Shown: positions 8,006-17,046, counted from the first letter of the stretch. The stretch: DNA of 28,524 nucleotides from SIAJ01 sp036266155 (GCA_036266155.1 DATANR010000317.1:1-28524); one strand, 5' to 3'. A program made the numbers and translations. Notes: a model not told the origin generated them from the letters alone.

Positions 8006-8590
8006 ATGCTGCCCGATCGCCTGAAGCTGGATCTACATTTCGATCCAACATTGCTCCAGGCCGATCTCCAACGCCTCGAAACGGGCCCCTGGACCAGGCA
8101 CTACGTCCCACAGAATTTCGACGGCGACTGGAGCATCATTGGCCTGCGGGGCCCGGCGAATGCCACGCACCCGATCAAGATGATCTACGCGGACCCCGTT
8201 TGCACCGAGTTCGCGGACTATCCCGCCTTCGATGTTTGTTCATACATTCGCCAAGTGGTCAGCACATTTCAATGCTCGCTACGGGCCGTCCGGCTGATGA
8301 AGCTCTCACCGGGTTCACGAATCAAGGAGCATACCGATCTCGATCTGGACATCGATTCTGGCATGGTGCGTCTGCACATCCCCGTGGTGACCAACAGCGA
8401 CGTTGATTTTCGACTGAATGGCTCACGCGTCGTTCTCGCGGAAGGCGAGTGTTGGTATTTGCGCCTCAGCGATCCGCACTCGGTCGCCAACAATGGTACT
8501 TCGGATCGCGTGCATCTCGTGATCGACGCCGACGTCAACGACTGGCTGCGCGATAAGTTGGAGCACGCCGGAACGACGATGAATGCGTAA
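8006..8590 (+). CDS. Aspartyl/asparaginyl beta-hydroxylase-like dioxygenase
   Basis: Members of this Fe(II)/2-oxoglutarate family hydroxylate Asp/Asn side chains or related small molecules. The metal motif is clear: EHTDLD with His109 and Asp111, a distal His158 in LSDPHSVAN, and the 2-oxoglutarate-binding Arg168 in SDRVHLVIDA. The 194-residue length fits a single catalytic domain with no signal peptide or membrane segment, so it is cytoplasmic. The start has AGGGAG 5 bases upstream, immediately after a 25-bp hairpin. It lies between tex and ftsH on the same strand, but the hairpin and a 64-bp gap argue against a simple operon. The substrate cannot be read from the sequence. Confidence 0.85.
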   Translation: MLPDRLKLDLHFDPTLLQADLQRLETGPWTRHYVPQNFDGDWSIIGLRGPANATHPIKMIYADPVCTEFADYPAFDVCSYIRQVVSTFQCSLRAVRLMKLSPGSRIKEHTDLDLDIDSGMVRLHIPVVTNSDVDFRLNGSRVVLAEGECWYLRLSDPHSVANNGTSDRVHLVIDADVNDWLRDKLEHAGTTMNA

Positions 8591-8654
8591 AATGTGCTAG
8601 CCGAGGGCGGCCCGCCGGGTCGCTCGTTTTCCGATCCCGATCCCACGCCGTCAC

Positions 8655-10634
8655 TTGACCGAACCGAATTCTACACCGCCCACCCCGCCCATCGTGCCGC
8701 CGCCCGAACAACGGTCGCCGGACGGTCCGCCGCCGCGTCGGCCGGGCGCGCTCTTTGCCGGCATCTTCATTCTCGGGGCCGTGCTCTTCGTCGGCTTCTT
8801 TGCCTTCGTCGTCTTCAACTCCGGGCCGAAGAGCATCGCCTACAACCAATTTCTCGATCTGGTGAATGAAGGGCGCATCGCCAAGCTGCAGATCATCGGC
8901 AACATCAAGGCCAGCGGCGAAGTCCGCAATCCGGACGATCCGGCCCTCAAGGATCTGGAATTGAATCGTGGCAAGTTCAGCACCGTCCTGCCGAAGTCCG
9001 AAAATCTCGACCCGTTCATCCGTGAGGTCATCAACAAGGACGCCTCCGTCAACAAGGCGGCGATCGACAAGAAGGAAGCCAAGCCCGTCGAGGTGCAGAC
9101 CGAGGAAGATCAGAGTCAATGGCTCACGCCGGCCATCTACGTCGTGCTCACGATCGGCATCCTGGTCGGCTTCTTCTTGTTCATGGGCCCGAAACTGCGC
9201 GACCCGATGGGCGGCGGCTTCGCGGCCGGGTTCATTCGCAGCACGGCCCGGCGCGTCGACAAAGGCTCCACGTCGACCACGTTCAACGACGTCGCCGGCA
9301 TGGATAACGCCAAGCGCGAGCTGGTCGAGATCGTCGAATTCTTGAAGAACCCCGAGAAATTCCACCGGCTCGGCGCTCAGGTGCCCAAGGGCGTGTTGCT
9401 CGTCGGCCCGCCGGGAACGGGTAAGACGCTGCTCGCCCGCGCGGTCGCCGGCGAGGCGGGCGTGCCGTTCTTTTCCATCAACGGATCGGAATTCATTCAG
9501 ATGTTCGTCGGCGTCGGCGCGAGCCGCGTCCGCGACTTGTTCCATACGGCAAAGGAAGCGTCGCCGTGCCTGGTATTCATCGACGAGATCGACGCCGTCG
9601 GCCGCATGCGCGGCGCCGGCGTCGGCGGCGGATCGGACGAACGCGAACAGACGCTCAACCAGATTCTCAGCGAGATGGACGGCTTCCTTCCCAACGAGTC
9701 CGTCATCGTCGTGGCGGCGACCAATCGGCCCGACGTGCTCGATACCGCCCTCTTGCGGCCGGGCCGCTTCGATCGCCAGGTCACGGTCGATCGGCCGACG
9801 GTGCAGGGCCGATTCGACATCTTGAAGGTCCACGTGCGCAACAAGCCGCTCGCCGACGAGGTTGACCTGCACCGTGTCGCTGAGAAAGCGTTCCAGATGA
9901 GCGGGGCCGACCTGCGCAACCTCGCCAACGAGGCCGCCATCCTTGCCGCCCGCGACGGCAAGGAACGCATCGACAACACGGACTTCGACCGGGCGGCCGA
10001 GCGCATCCTGCTCGGCGCTCGCCGTGAAGGTACGCACACGCCCGACGAGCGCCGTCGCACTGCCTATCACGAAGCCGGTCACGCCCTGTGCGGCTGGCTG
10101 GAACCGAAGGCCGACCCGCTCTGGAAGGTCTCGGTGATGCCGCGTGGCCAGGGGGCCGGCGTCACGCTGTATAACCCGGACGAGAACCGCGTCGACCTGT
10201 CGCGCAGCGAGTTGATGGCCCGGCTCGTCACGGTGATGGGCGGCCGCGCCGCCGATCGCCTGATCTTCGGCGAGCTGATGTCCGGCGCCGTCTCCGACAT
10301 CAAGAACGCGACGCGGATCGCCCGGCAAATGGTCACGCAATTCGGTATGAGCGACCGCCTCGGCCCCGTGGCCTACCGGGCCGGCGAGGACCACGTGTTC
10401 CTCGGCAAAGAACTCCACGAATCCCGCGACTTCAGCGACGGCACCGCCCGCGTGATCGACGAAGAAGTCCAACGCATCGTCCGCGAAGCGGAGGAACGAG
10501 CGCTAAAACTCCTGCAAGAACACCGCGACGAACTGGAACGCCTGACTGCGGCGCTCCTGGAACGCGAGGAGTTGGATCGGGATGATGTGGAGAAGCTGCT
10601 GGGGCCAAGGGCGGTGGAGGCGGCTTCTTCCTGA
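8655..10634 (+). CDS. ftsH: ATP-dependent zinc metalloprotease FtsH
   Basis: It is a membrane-anchored AAA+ protease that extracts and degrades membrane and regulatory proteins. A Pro-rich cytoplasmic leader (1-30) is followed by TM1 (~32-54), an extracytoplasmic domain, TM2 (~157-177) and the AAA module. Walker A is GPPGTGKT (251-258), Walker B LVFIDE (306-311), and the second region of homology contains NRPDVLDTALLRPGRFDRQ. The zinc site is HEAGH (472-476), with Asp548 in SGAVSDI as the third ligand. At 659 residues the length is normal. The start is a TTG at 8655: the frame is open back to a TAG at 8598, but no ATG or GTG occurs before the first membrane segment. No Shine-Dalgarno sequence is seen. 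The 3' end is overlapped on the other strand by the LRR frame. Confidence 0.96.
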   Translation: MTEPNSTPPTPPIVPPPEQRSPDGPPPRRPGALFAGIFILGAVLFVGFFAFVVFNSGPKSIAYNQFLDLVNEGRIAKLQIIGNIKASGEVRNPDDPALKDLELNRGKFSTVLPKSENLDPFIREVINKDASVNKAAIDKKEAKPVEVQTEEDQSQWLTPAIYVVLTIGILVGFFLFMGPKLRDPMGGGFAAGFIRSTARRVDKGSTSTTFNDVAGMDNAKRELVEIVEFLKNPEKFHRLGAQVPKGVLLVGPPGTGKTLLARAVAGEAGVPFFSINGSEFIQMFVGVGASRVRDLFHTAKEASPCLVFIDEIDAVGRMRGAGVGGGSDEREQTLNQILSEMDGFLPNESVIVVAATNRPDVLDTALLRPGRFDRQVTVDRPTVQGRFDILKVHVRNKPLADEVDLHRVAEKAFQMSGADLRNLANEAAILAARDGKERIDNTDFDRAAERILLGARREGTHTPDERRRTAYHEAGHALCGWLEPKADPLWKVSVMPRGQGAGVTLYNPDENRVDLSRSELMARLVTVMGGRAADRLIFGELMSGAVSDIKNATRIARQMVTQFGMSDRLGPVAYRAGEDHVFLGKELHESRDFSDGTARVIDEEVQRIVREAEERALKLLQEHRDELERLTAALLEREELDRDDVEKLLGPRAVEAASS

Positions 10635-11625
10635 CGTCGCTGAAAGCTTGAGTGTTGAGGGGCGTCCGCAACGCTTGTTGCTTTGCGTGGTCGCTACGTG
10701 GTCCAACCCGTCCAGCTTGCATCGGCGAAGCCAACTTAACTACTCGTCGTGTCCCCTTGGTTACTTGATGATTTGGCATTTTGGAAGCGCTCGCTGGAGT
10801 TACCTCCCAACTTATCAGGGTGAGCGAGGTGAGGTTTTTGAGCGCCGCCAGTTCCTTCAAACCCGTGTCCGTCACTTTCGCTTGGTTCAATTCGAGTGAC
10901 GTGAGGTTTTTGAGCGCCGCCAATTCCTTGAACCCGGCCCTCGTCAACGACATGCGGCGAAGACTGAGCGTCTTGAGGTTTTCGGTCGCGGCTAATTCCT
11001 TCAAACCCGCGTCCGCAACTTCCGTCTCGCCAAAGTAGACCGTGGTCAGGTTCTTGAATGTGGCTAACTCCTTCAGCCCCGCATCGGTCACTTTCGTTTT
11101 GTCCAGTTCGAGCGTGGTGAGGTTCTTGAGTGTGGTCAGTTCCCTCAAACCTGCGTCCGTAACGTCTGTGCCGCCAAAGTAGACCGCAGTGAGGTTCTTG
11201 AGTGTGGCCAGTTCTTTCAAACCCGCGTCCGTCAGCTTCGTGCCGTTAAGGTTGAGCGTGGCGAGGTTCTTTAGCGAAGCCAGCTCCTTCAGCCCCGCGC
11301 CCGCCACCTCTGTGAGCGCCAGGTTGAGATCAGTGAGGCTTTTGAGTGCGGCCAGGTCCTTAAACCCGGCGTCCGTCACCTTCGTTTGGGCCAGGTCGAG
11401 CCAGGTGAGGTTTTTGAGTGTGGCGAGTTCCTTCAGCCCCGCGTCCGTAACTTTCGTCTCGTACAGTACGAGCGTCTTGAGATTTTTGAGCGTGGCCAAT
11501 TCCTTAAGCCCGGCGTCGGTCACTTCCGCTTGGACCAGTGCGAGTGACGTGAGGTTCTTGAGAGGGGCCAGTTCTTTCAGCCCCGCGTCTGTAGTTGCGT
11601 CAATTTTAACCATCGTTCTTGGCAC
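10432..11625 (-). CDS. Leucine-rich-repeat protein, possibly a fragment
   Basis: Residues 12-275 are eleven LRR units of exactly 24 residues with the consensus TDAGLKELAxLKNLTxLxLxxTKV, a type common in planctomycetes and used for protein binding. There is no signal peptide or capping domain before the first unit; a GTG start at 11625 (or ATG 11613) leads directly into it. After unit 11 the frame continues for ~120 Pro/Arg-rich residues, the last 67 antisense to the end of ftsH. That tail has no LRR pattern and looks like run-on translation. I therefore suspect loss of both the normal N-terminal region and the normal stop. The divergent KaiC-like gene starts 93 bp upstream. The LRR portion is certain; expression as a functional protein is not. 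Confidence 0.6.
   Translation of the reverse strand: MPRTMVKIDATTDAGLKELAPLKNLTSLALVQAEVTDAGLKELATLKNLKTLVLYETKVTDAGLKELATLKNLTWLDLAQTKVTDAGFKDLAALKSLTDLNLALTEVAGAGLKELASLKNLATLNLNGTKLTDAGLKELATLKNLTAVYFGGTDVTDAGLRELTTLKNLTTLELDKTKVTDAGLKELATFKNLTTVYFGETEVADAGLKELAATENLKTLSLRRMSLTRAGFKELAALKNLTSLELNQAKVTDTGLKELAALKNLTSLTLISWEVTPASASKMPNHQVTKGTRRVVKLASPMQAGRVGPRSDHAKQQALRTPLNTQAFSDVRKKPPPPPLAPAASPHHPDPTPRVPGAPQSGVPVRRGVLAGVLALVPPLRGRCVGLLRRSRGRCRR
10801..11592 (-). repeat. Eleven 72-bp coding repeats (LRR)
   Basis: Eleven head-to-tail units of 72 bp encode the 24-residue LRR motifs. Units vary at solvent-exposed codons (for example TWLDLAQ, TAVYFGG, KTLSLRR) but keep the AGLKEL and KNLT core. 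The uniform length suggests expansion by unequal recombination. Unit 9 is the most diverged (ATENLKTLSLRRMSL). Confidence 0.9.
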
Positions 11626-11718
11626 AGCAATTGCATTCCAACCGTCCCCATTGCGGACTCGCGCCTCGGGGTTGGGGCAATCATCCGCTGATGAGGTGGC
11701 TCTATAGGATTTCCAAGA

Positions 11719-13233
11719 ATGTCTGGCGCTTCGTCCATACGCGCTTTGTCATCCGACGTTCGAGCGACAACCGGAGTCGAGGGGCTCGACGACGTGCTCG
11801 GCGGCGGGTTCACGCCGCATCGGCTCTATCTGCTCGAAGGCGTGCCGGGGTCGGGCAAGACCACGCTCGCGTTGCAGTTCTTGCTCGAGGGCGCTCGCCG
11901 CGGCGAACCAGTTCTGTACGTGACGCTCTCCGAAACCGAGCCGGAGGTGCGCGGCATCGCCGACTCGCACGGTTGGTCGCTCGACGGCGTCACGATCCGC
12001 GAATTAGTCCCGAGCGAGGACAGCCTGCGACCCGATGACCACTACACGATGTTCCACCCGTCGGAAGTGGAGTTAGGCGAGACCACGAAGTTGATCCTGG
12101 CGGACGTGGATCGTCTCAAGCCAGCGCGTGTCGTCTTCGATTCGCTCTCCGAATTGCGCCTGCTGGCAGGCAATCCGCTGCGCTATCGTCGGCAAATCCT
12201 GGCGCTCAAGCAGTTCTTCAACGGCCGAAACTGCACCGTGCTGCTCCTCGACGACATGACGAGTTCGAGCCACGACTTGCAAGTGCAGAGCATCGCCCAC
12301 GGCGTGATCCGGCTGGAGCAGATCAATCCGGAATATGGGGCCGAGCGGCGTCGGTTGATGGTGCTCAAGTATCGCGGCGTCCGCTTCCGCGGCGGGTATC
12401 ATGACTACATCATCAAGTGCGGCGGCATCGAAGTGTTTCCACGTCTGGTTGCCAAAGAACGTCGCAGCGCCGCCGAGATGGCGAAGTTGCCGAGCGGCAT
12501 TCCGGAGATGGACACGCTGCTCGGCGGCGGGATTGAACGCGGCACCAGCACGCTGATCGTGGGCGCTGCCGGTACCGGCAAGTCGACGCTGGCGGCGCAG
12601 TTCGTGGCGACCGCCGCCGCCCGCGGACAACACGCCGCCATGTTCATCTTCGACGAGAGCATCAACACGTTGCTCACCCGCGTGGCGGGGTTGGGGATCG
12701 ATCTGCGCAAGCATATCGCCGACGGGCGTGTCGTCGTGCAACAAGTGGACCCCGCCGAGCTGTCGCCGGGCGAACTCGCCAATGCCATTCGGCGCGCTGT
12801 CGAAGTTGACAAGGCGTCGGTTGTGGTGCTGGACAGCTTGAACGGTTATCTGAATGCGATGCCGCAGGAGCGGTTCCTCATCATTCAATTGCACGAACTG
12901 CTGACGTTTCTCGGCCAGGAAGGGGTGGCGACCATTCTGATTGGCGCGCATCATGGTCTGATCGGCAGTCAGATGGTCGCGCCGGTGGACGCGAGCTATT
13001 TGGCAGACGCGGTCATCCTGATGCGTTATTACGAATCCCGGGGCGAAGTGCAGCAAGCGATCTCGGTCGTCAAGAAGCGCGGCGGCGCCCATGAGCGCAC
13101 GATTCGCGATTTCCGCATGAAGGACGGCCGGATCAGCGTGGGCCCGCCCTTGCGCGAGTTCCGCGGCGTGCTTACAGGAGTGCCGATTTTTGAGGGCGAA
13201 GGCAAGGCGCCGCGGAAGGGGAAGATTTCGTGA
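11719..13233 (+). CDS. KaiC-like ATPase with two RecA-type domains
   Basis: A 504-residue two-domain KaiC/RecA-superfamily ATPase. Domain 1 has Walker A GVPGSGKTT (41-49), a catalytic-type acidic motif SETEPEV (~70) and Walker B ending at Asp141 (RVVFDSLSE). Domain 2 repeats the pattern: GAAGTGKST (282-290), FDESINTLL and Asp372 (VVVLDSLNGYL). In cyanobacteria KaiC is the circadian oscillator; related proteins elsewhere act as ATP-driven regulators of signalling partners, and no kaiA or kaiB is present here. AGGA lies 9 bases before the ATG. Its stop overlaps the histidine kinase start (GTGA), so the two are translationally coupled and probably work as one signalling unit. A clock role is not supported. 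Confidence 0.9.
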   Translation: MSGASSIRALSSDVRATTGVEGLDDVLGGGFTPHRLYLLEGVPGSGKTTLALQFLLEGARRGEPVLYVTLSETEPEVRGIADSHGWSLDGVTIRELVPSEDSLRPDDHYTMFHPSEVELGETTKLILADVDRLKPARVVFDSLSELRLLAGNPLRYRRQILALKQFFNGRNCTVLLLDDMTSSSHDLQVQSIAHGVIRLEQINPEYGAERRRLMVLKYRGVRFRGGYHDYIIKCGGIEVFPRLVAKERRSAAEMAKLPSGIPEMDTLLGGGIERGTSTLIVGAAGTGKSTLAAQFVATAAARGQHAAMFIFDESINTLLTRVAGLGIDLRKHIADGRVVVQQVDPAELSPGELANAIRRAVEVDKASVVVLDSLNGYLNAMPQERFLIIQLHELLTFLGQEGVATILIGAHHGLIGSQMVAPVDASYLADAVILMRYYESRGEVQQAISVVKKRGGAHERTIRDFRMKDGRISVGPPLREFRGVLTGVPIFEGEGKAPRKGKIS

Positions 13234-15575
13234 CCGATGCTGACCGTGAACGGCTGGAGCAGCGCGTGCTGGTGCTCGCCCCGACGGGCAAGGACGCCGC
13301 CCTGACCGAGTCCGTTCTCGATCGGGCCGGTATCGTCAGTAGTCGCTGCGGCGACTTTTCACAACTTTGTGAAGAGTTGGCTTCGGGCGCCGCGGCGGTG
13401 TTGCTGGCCGAAGAGGCAATTGCCGCGGACGGCGCGCAGCGGCTAGTCGCGTGGCTCGGGCAGCAGCCGCCGTGGTCCGATCTGCCGATTCTGATGCTGG
13501 CCCGTCCGGGGGCGGACTCGACGGCCGTCGCGGAATCGATGGATGTTCTCGGCAATGTGACCGTTCTTGAACGTCCGACACGCGTGGCTGCACTGGTGAG
13601 CGCCGCACGTACGGCGTTGCGCTCACGCCAACGGCAGTATCAAATCCGCGATCACCTCATCGAGCGCGAACGCGGCATCGAGACGCAAGCCCGGCTCGCC
13701 GCCATCGTTGCCTCCTCCGATGACGCCATCATCAGCAAGACGCTTGCCGGCATCATCGTCACGTGGAACGCCGGCGCCGAGCGCATCTTCGGCTATACAG
13801 CCGAGGAAACGATCGGGCGCTCGATCACCATGCTGATCCCGCCGGAGCGTCAAGACGAGGAACCGAAGTTGTTGGAGCGCCTTGGCCGGGGCGAGCGCAC
13901 CGAGCATTACGAAACGGTGCGCATGACCAAAGACGGCCGTCGACTGGATATCTCGTTGACCGTCTCGCCGATTCGCGATGGATCCGGCCGAATTGTGGGC
14001 GCATCCAAGGTCGCCCGCGACATCACCCAGGCCAAGCAGGCGGCCGAGTCGTTGCGTGCGGTACAAGACCAGTTGCAAGTCGTCACCGACAACATGGCTG
14101 CCGCAGTGACCCACTGTAGCCGCGATTGCCGCTATCTCTGGATCAGTCCCGGCTGCGCGACGTGGATCGGGCGACGCGCCGAAGACGTGGTCGGCATGCA
14201 CGTCGCCGACGTGGTCGGGCCGGCCTGCTACGAGATGATCCGTCCGTACATCGACCGCGTGCTGCGCGGCGAGCGCGTCGACTACGAAATGGAATTGCCG
14301 TACGCGGGGCTCGGTCAACGTTGGGTGCGCGCGGTCTATGTTCCGACCCGTGATCGGACGGGGCAAACCGACGGTTGGGTTGCCGTGCTCACGGACGTCA
14401 CCGCGCATCGCAAGTTGGAGGCGGCGCTGCGTGACGCCGATCGCCGCAAAGATGAATTCCTGGCCATCCTGGCGCACGAGCTGCGAAATCCGCTCGCGCC
14501 CATCCGCAACTCGCTGCACATTTTGCGGATGACCACGCGACAGGACGCGGCCAGCGAGCGCCTCGGCGAGATCATCGAGCGGCAAGTCAACCACATGGTG
14601 CGGCTCGTCGACGACTTGATGGAAGTGTCGCGCATCACCCGCGGGAAAATCGAACTGCGCCAAGAGCCCATTGAGGTTGCGGCCATTATTCGCGGAGCAG
14701 TGGAAACTAGCCGGCCGCTGATCGAAGCCGCGAACCATCAACTGGCCGTCGCGTTGCCGCCGGAACCGCTAACGTTGGACGGGGACTTGGTTCGCTTGAC
14801 CCAGGTCGTGGCCAATCTGTTGAACAATGCCGCGAAGTACACCGATCCGGGCGGACAGATTTGGCTCAGCGTTCGCCGCGACCGTGATTGCGTCGTGCTT
14901 TCAGTGCGCGACACCGGCACCGGCATTCCACAGGACATGCTGCCGCGCGTTTTCGAGCTGTTTACGCAAATCGATCGCCATGCCGGCCGTTCGCAGGGTG
15001 GGCTCGGCATTGGCCTGACGCTCGTCAAGAGCCTTGTGGAACTGCACGGCGGCAGCGTCCATGTGCGCAGCGAGGGACCGGATCGCGGCAGCGAGTTCAT
15101 CATTCGCCTGCCGCTGGCCGCCAATCAACACGCGGCGGACGTTGCGGGAACCAAGTCGCCTGCGACCGCGGTGCTTGCCACGCGCCGCGTGCTGGTCGTC
15201 GACGACAACCACGATGCGGCCGACAGCCTGGGCACGCTTCTCGGGCTGCTCGGGGCCGACGTTTGCGTCGTGTACAACGGCCAAGAGGCGCTCAAGGCAC
15301 TCGCGACGTTCCGCCCAGCGGTCGTCTTGCTGGACATCGACATGCCGGACATGGACGGCTACGAAGTTGCCCGCCGAATTCGCGAGCAGCCGACGTCCCA
15401 AGACATGACGCTCATCGCGCTCACCGGCTGGGGCCAGGAAACCGACCGCACGCGTTCCGAGTTCGCCGGCTTCGACCACCACCTGATCAAACCCGCTGAC
15501 ATCAACGCCCTGGAAACGCTCTTGCTGTCTCTCGAGGGCACTTCGCCAGGCGGACGACCGAACCTGGCACACTAA
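13230..15575 (+). CDS. Hybrid sensor histidine kinase (pseudo-REC, PAS, PAS, HisKA, HATPase, REC)
   Basis: A soluble 781-residue two-component protein. Residues ~10-130 look like a receiver-type fold without the phosphoacceptor Asp. PAS domains lie at ~154-268 (FGYTAEETIGRS) and ~275-392 (WIGRRAEDVVGM). HisKA has the phospho-His416 in AHELRNPL. The HATPase has N-box NLLNNAAKY (from 529), G-box DTGTGIP (from 561) and GLGIGLTLVKSLVE. The C-terminal receiver has the acidic pair 658-659 and phospho-Asp702 in LLDIDMPDMDG. There is no membrane segment or DNA-binding output, so phosphotransfer must reach another protein. The GTG start overlaps the KaiC-like stop. The PAS domains probably sense an intracellular signal; the ligand is unknown. 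The TIR-nSTAND pair follows on the same strand after 136 bp, and co-transcription is possible. Confidence 0.93.
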   Translation: MTDADRERLEQRVLVLAPTGKDAALTESVLDRAGIVSSRCGDFSQLCEELASGAAAVLLAEEAIAADGAQRLVAWLGQQPPWSDLPILMLARPGADSTAVAESMDVLGNVTVLERPTRVAALVSAARTALRSRQRQYQIRDHLIERERGIETQARLAAIVASSDDAIISKTLAGIIVTWNAGAERIFGYTAEETIGRSITMLIPPERQDEEPKLLERLGRGERTEHYETVRMTKDGRRLDISLTVSPIRDGSGRIVGASKVARDITQAKQAAESLRAVQDQLQVVTDNMAAAVTHCSRDCRYLWISPGCATWIGRRAEDVVGMHVADVVGPACYEMIRPYIDRVLRGERVDYEMELPYAGLGQRWVRAVYVPTRDRTGQTDGWVAVLTDVTAHRKLEAALRDADRRKDEFLAILAHELRNPLAPIRNSLHILRMTTRQDAASERLGEIIERQVNHMVRLVDDLMEVSRITRGKIELRQEPIEVAAIIRGAVETSRPLIEAANHQLAVALPPEPLTLDGDLVRLTQVVANLLNNAAKYTDPGGQIWLSVRRDRDCVVLSVRDTGTGIPQDMLPRVFELFTQIDRHAGRSQGGLGIGLTLVKSLVELHGGSVHVRSEGPDRGSEFIIRLPLAANQHAADVAGTKSPATAVLATRRVLVVDDNHDAADSLGTLLGLLGADVCVVYNGQEALKALATFRPAVVLLDIDMPDMDGYEVARRIREQPTSQDMTLIALTGWGQETDRTRSEFAGFDHHLIKPADINALETLLLSLEGTSPGGRPNLAH

Positions 15576-15711
15576 CCTGGCCCGAAACGCGACGACCGCT
15601 CTTCCGGCTTCCGTTCCCTCCCCACTACAATTGGCAATGACGCAGGCTCGCGGCCCGCGTCGACTTGCCAGTTGTCCCATCTGCCACTGCCCCGCGTGAG
15701 AGGTGCATCAC

Positions 15712-17046
15712 GTGCCGTTCGACGTTTTTCTCAGCCACAACAGCAAAGACAAGCCGGCGGTGCGGTCGCTGGGCGAGGCCCTCAAACAACGGGGGCTCAC
15801 CGTCTGGCTCGACGAGTGGGAGCTGCGGCCGGGGCTCACCTGGCAGGATGCGCTCGAAGACATCGTGACCGGCTGCAAGTCGGCGACCGTCTGCTTCGGC
15901 GGCGCCGGCGTCGGGCCGTGGGAAGAGCCGGAAATGCAGGCCCTCCTGCGGCGCTTCGTCAACGACAAGAAGGTCGGGGCCGTCGTGCCGATCATTCCGG
16001 TGTTGTTGCCCGGCGCGCCGGCCGATGTGAAGCTGCCGCTGTTCCTGGAGGCGTTCACCTGGGTCGACCTGCGGCAGGGGTTGACCGTCGACGGTCTGGA
16101 ACGCCTGCGTTGGGGCATCACTGGCTTGAAGCCGCGCTCGGCCGAGGAGGTCGCCGCGGAAGGTCTGGGCCAATTGCGGGTGGGCCAGCTCAACGAGAAA
16201 CCGCTTGAAAACACACCGACGGTTTGCTTCGCCAAGGTCACCCCCGATCTGCGCAAGGCCCGCGAGACGGTGGCCAACTATCTCGTCAGCGCCCGGATCA
16301 ATGTTCTGCCGATCAAGCCGTATCCCAACGATCCCGCCAAATTCCTGCCGCTGTTGGAAGCGGATTTGCAACAGGCCACCGTCTTCGTGCAAATCCTCGG
16401 TGCGACGTATGCCGATCGCGACGACGAACTGCCCGAGGGCGAAGAGATCGCACAATTTCAACGAGCACAGAAGAGCGGCAAGGTCATCCTGCAATGGCGC
16501 GACAAATCGGTCAACGTTGATGCGATCGACGACGCGGTCCATAAGCAGCTTGTCGGCGGCGCTGACGTCGTGTGCAACGACCTGACAGAATTCGCCAAGC
16601 TGGTTGCCGAGCGAGCCCAGCGCGTCCACGACGTCGGCAAGCCGGCAACCACGGACGGGCCGCATTGGCTAGCGCTCATCAAGGCGGACAAGCCGGATAA
16701 CGTTGTTGCCGAGGAAGTGAGCAATGCGCTCATGGCCGCCAACGTGAATTGCCGCGTGACGCGCACGAGCAAGACCATGATGGACTGGCTACGTGAAGTT
16801 CCGTACGACGCGCTGATGATCGTGTGCGGCTCGTGCTCCGACGACTGGCTGGAGCAGCGCGGCGACGAGCTGATGGCCGTCGACCTAAACCTCAAGGATC
16901 AGGCGCCGGTGCGGGCCTATTACGTGGCCGGCGAGGAGACGCCGATCCCGTACCGTGGCAAGGGCGTCTTGCAAATCAAGCGTCGCGATGACGCCGGTTG
17001 GAAGCAATTGATGTCGGCGATCCAGCAGCGAGGAGCGAAACGATGA
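15712..17046 (+). CDS. TIR-domain protein with two further TIR-like Rossmann domains
   Basis: Residues 1-140 are a bacterial TIR domain: FDVFLSHNSKDK at the N-terminus, VWLDEWELRPGLTW, and GPWEEPE with Glu74 (W-x3-E) as the likely NADase glutamate. Residues ~168-300 (VTPDLRKARETVANYL, TVFVQILGATY, KVILQWRD) and ~318-440 (LALIKADKPDNVVAEEV, DALMIVCGSCSDDWLEQ) read like two degenerate TIR-like or Rossmannoid domains without the catalytic motif. TIR domains cleave NAD or serve as signalling adaptors in immunity; which applies here is unknown. GTG 15712 is chosen because GAGAGG ends 8 bases upstream; GTG 15703 would remove that spacing. The 444-residue protein has no signal or membrane segment. 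It overlaps the nSTAND gene by ATGA, so the two proteins are made together and probably interact. Confidence 0.88.
   Translation: MPFDVFLSHNSKDKPAVRSLGEALKQRGLTVWLDEWELRPGLTWQDALEDIVTGCKSATVCFGGAGVGPWEEPEMQALLRRFVNDKKVGAVVPIIPVLLPGAPADVKLPLFLEAFTWVDLRQGLTVDGLERLRWGITGLKPRSAEEVAAEGLGQLRVGQLNEKPLENTPTVCFAKVTPDLRKARETVANYLVSARINVLPIKPYPNDPAKFLPLLEADLQQATVFVQILGATYADRDDELPEGEEIAQFQRAQKSGKVILQWRDKSVNVDAIDDAVHKQLVGGADVVCNDLTEFAKLVAERAQRVHDVGKPATTDGPHWLALIKADKPDNVVAEEVSNALMAANVNCRVTRTSKTMMDWLREVPYDALMIVCGSCSDDWLEQRGDELMAVDLNLKDQAPVRAYYVAGEETPIPYRGKGVLQIKRRDDAGWKQLMSAIQQRGAKR

Noticed and set aside
8535..10472. 645-codon minus-strand frame opposite ftsH
   Set aside because: It mirrors the codons of ftsH, whose AAA and HEAGH motifs are intact, and has no family features.
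10801..11592. 72-bp repeats considered as a CRISPR-like or satellite array
   Set aside because: The units keep an open frame encoding 24-residue LRRs, lack constant repeats with variable spacers, and have no cas genes nearby.
16998..17042. Upstream in-frame start for the nSTAND protein
   Set aside because: It would add 15 residues overlapping the TIR gene, while ATG 17043 has AGGAG at ideal spacing and the ATGA overlap.
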